A stretch of 5,443 nt of DNA. Origin: Dehalococcoidia bacterium (lineage in GTDB: Bacteria; Chloroflexota; Dehalococcoidia; Lucifugimonadales; Lucifugimonadaceae). The stretch covers positions 1 through 5,443 of the forward strand of contig JANQEF010000249.1 in NCBI GenBank assembly GCA_028278465.1, given 5' to 3'. Below, in pieces: positions 4,072-5,443 of the stretch. Every line of letters begins with the position of its first letter. The first letter of the stretch is position 1. Under the pieces are notes generated by a model. That model was not told the DNA's origin. It did not search any database and saw nothing but the letters and a program-made list of their open reading frames with translations. The position numbers and the translations under genes were made by a program.

Positions 4072-5443
4072 ATGCGCGCCGATACTCTGCTCATCCTCTC
4101 CCTGGCATTGTTGCTCGCCACAGCCTGCGCCACGACGACCGAGAAGCCCCAGGCGCAACAGCACCACGACGTCATCCTCCGCGGCGGCACGCTCTACGAC
4201 GGAAGCGGCAACGCCCCGATCACCGCCGACCTCGCCATGGACGGCGACCGCATCGCCGCCATCGGTGACCTCACGAACGCGACCGCCGAGAAAGACATCG
4301 ACGCAAGCAACCTGGCTGTAGCCCCGGGCTTCATCAACGTCCTCAGCTGGGCCACCGACTCGCTGCTGATGGACGGCAAGGCCCAGAGCGAGATCCGCCA
4401 GGGCGTCACCCTGCAGGTGTTCGGCGAGGGCATTTCCTACGGCCCGGCCAACGACACGATCAAGGCCCATCTCGAGGAGTGGCGCCCTCCGGAGTTCGAC
4501 TACGAGATCACCTGGACCACGTTCGGCGAGCACCTCGAGCACATGGAAGCAAAGGGCGTCTCGCCCAACGTCGCCTCCTTCGTGGGCGCGGCCACCGTCC
4601 GCATCCACGAGCTGGGCTTCGAAGACCGCGCCCCGAACGACGAAGAGCTGGAGAACATGCGCGGCCTGGTCCGCCAGGCCATGGAAGAGGGCGCCCTGGG
4701 CGTGGGCTCGTCCCTGATCTACGCCCCGGCCTTCTACGCCAAGACCGACGAGCTGATCGCACTGACGAAAGAAGCGGCAGCCTACGGGGGCTCGTACATC
4801 TCGCACATCCGCAGCGAGGGCGTCCGACTCCTCGAGGCCGCGGACGAGTTCCTGCAGATCGCCCGCGAATCCGGAGCCGCAGCCGAGATGTACCACCTCA
4901 AGGCCGCCGGCAAGAACAACTGGCACAAGCTCGACGCCCTGATCGAGAAGATCGAGGCCGCCCGCGCCGAGGGGTTGCGCATCACGGCCGACATGTACAC
5001 CTACGCCGCCGCGGCCACCGGCCTCGACGCCGCCATGCCGCCGTGGGTTCAGGAAGGCGGGTACCCGGCCTGGAAGGAACGCCTCCAGGACCCCGAAACC
5101 CGCAAGCGAGTCGCCAAGGAGATGAACACGCCCACCGACGAGTGGGAGAACCTGTTCCTCGAGGCCGAGCCGAAGAACATGATGCTGGTGCAGTTCAACA
5201 ACCCCGAGCTGCGCCACCTGACGGGACGCACGCTGGCCGACGTCGCCGCCGAGCGCGGCACACCGCCGGCCGAGACGGCGATGGACCTGGTGATCGAGGA
5301 CGGCAGCCGTGTCGGAACGGTCTACTTCGTGATGGACGAGGACAACATCCGCGAGAAGGTCGCGATACCGTGGATGAGCTTCGGCTCGGACGAGGCCGCG
5401 CAAGCGCCCGAGCCGCCGTTTGACGAGTTCATGCCGCACCCGC
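4072..5443 (+). CDS. Lipoprotein amidohydrolase of the N-acyl-D-amino-acid deacylase (D-aminoacylase)-like family, 3' end outside window
   Basis: The frame is open for 457 codons to the window edge. A lipoprotein signal (M-R-A-D-T, a Leu/Ala core, then L-L-A-T-A-C with Cys19) predicts anchoring in the envelope. Ala at +2 suggests the outer membrane. The early beta domain reads D-V-I-L-R-G-G-T-L-Y-D-G-S-G. The TIM-barrel signatures of the D-aminoacylase family follow: A-P-G-F-I (84-88), Q-G-V-T (110-113), Y-I-S-H-I-R-S-E (His245), M-Y-H-L-K (His275) and F-G-S-D-E (Asp440). The usual H-x-H after P-G-F-I-D-V is replaced by Leu91-x-Trp93. The Cys of G-N-C-G is replaced by G-E-G (Glu119). This implies a different or single metal site and makes the substrate uncertain; hydrolysis of N-acyl-D-amino acids or a related amide is only a family-level guess. 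The frame ends at M-P-H-P, close to the family's H-P-R-x-Y-G block, so roughly the last fifth is missing. Confidence 0.9.
   Translation, partial: MRADTLLILSLALLLATACATTTEKPQAQQHHDVILRGGTLYDGSGNAPITADLAMDGDRIAAIGDLTNATAEKDIDASNLAVAPGFINVLSWATDSLLMDGKAQSEIRQGVTLQVFGEGISYGPANDTIKAHLEEWRPPEFDYEITWTTFGEHLEHMEAKGVSPNVASFVGAATVRIHELGFEDRAPNDEELENMRGLVRQAMEEGALGVGSSLIYAPAFYAKTDELIALTKEAAAYGGSYISHIRSEGVRLLEAADEFLQIARESGAAAEMYHLKAAGKNNWHKLDALIEKIEAARAEGLRITADMYTYAAAATGLDAAMPPWVQEGGYPAWKERLQDPETRKRVAKEMNTPTDEWENLFLEAEPKNMMLVQFNNPELRHLTGRTLADVAAERGTPPAETAMDLVIEDGSRVGTVYFVMDEDNIREKVAIPWMSFGSDEAAQAPEPPFDEFMPHP

Noticed and set aside
3438..4190. 250-codon - strand frame across the intergenic region
   Set aside because: It is Ser/Arg-rich, overlaps the promoters and the small exported protein gene, and has no ribosome binding site.
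4479..5423. 314-codon + strand frame rich in Arg, Pro and Gly
   Set aside because: It is the shifted frame of the amidohydrolase, with low-complexity composition and no ribosome binding site.
3991..5439. Long open frame of about 480 codons on the - strand
   Set aside because: It lies antisense to the amidohydrolase, whose motifs, signal sequence and ribosome binding site are clear. Long antisense frames are common where third positions are mostly G or C.

Overview
The window looks like chromosomal DNA of a high-GC Gram-negative bacterium. The signs are strong Shine-Dalgarno sites, a lipoprotein signal sequence, and coding regions rich in GCC, GGC and CTG codons. Sequence alone does not settle the lineage; a gammaproteobacterium or a myxobacterium would both fit. 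Five protein genes are supported. One is cut at each window edge, and I see no RNA gene, insertion sequence or CRISPR array.

Left part (2-2216, + strand): the C-terminal part of a CHAT-domain (caspase/separase-like) cysteine peptidase is followed by a 350-residue protein with a papain-like/C39-like cysteine peptidase domain at its C-terminus. The two genes overlap in ATGCGGGATGA, so they are very likely co-transcribed and translationally coupled. This puts two unrelated cysteine peptidase folds (clan CD-like and clan CA-like) side by side in one operon.

Middle part (2213-3526, - strand): a convergent gene encodes a 437-residue cysteine-rich protein of unknown function. It has about 32 Cys and eight uninterrupted 8-residue repeats of the type C-P-D-G-K-P-C-K. 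Its stop codon and the stop of the papain-like gene share the palindrome CTAG, so there is no intergenic DNA between them. It has a perfect AAGGAGGT ribosome binding site and a plausible sigma70-type promoter. The three genes together form a candidate protease-plus-partner module. That they act together is inference from position only.

Right part (3527-5443): a divergent intergenic region of about 206 bases holds back-to-back candidate promoters with an inverted repeat between their -35 elements. It leads on the + strand to a 93-residue exported protein with a C-terminal coiled coil. After 57 bases comes a lipoprotein of the D-aminoacylase-like amidohydrolase family, open at the right edge. 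This enzyme keeps the His, His and Asp of the active site but lacks the usual HxH pair and the metal-binding Cys.

Base composition also splits the window. A hand-counted 60-base line inside the Cys-rich gene (3301-3360) is about 52% GC, against 70% for a line inside the amidohydrolase (4681-4740). This would fit an accessory peptidase module next to a more typical chromosomal gene, but two lines are a small sample.
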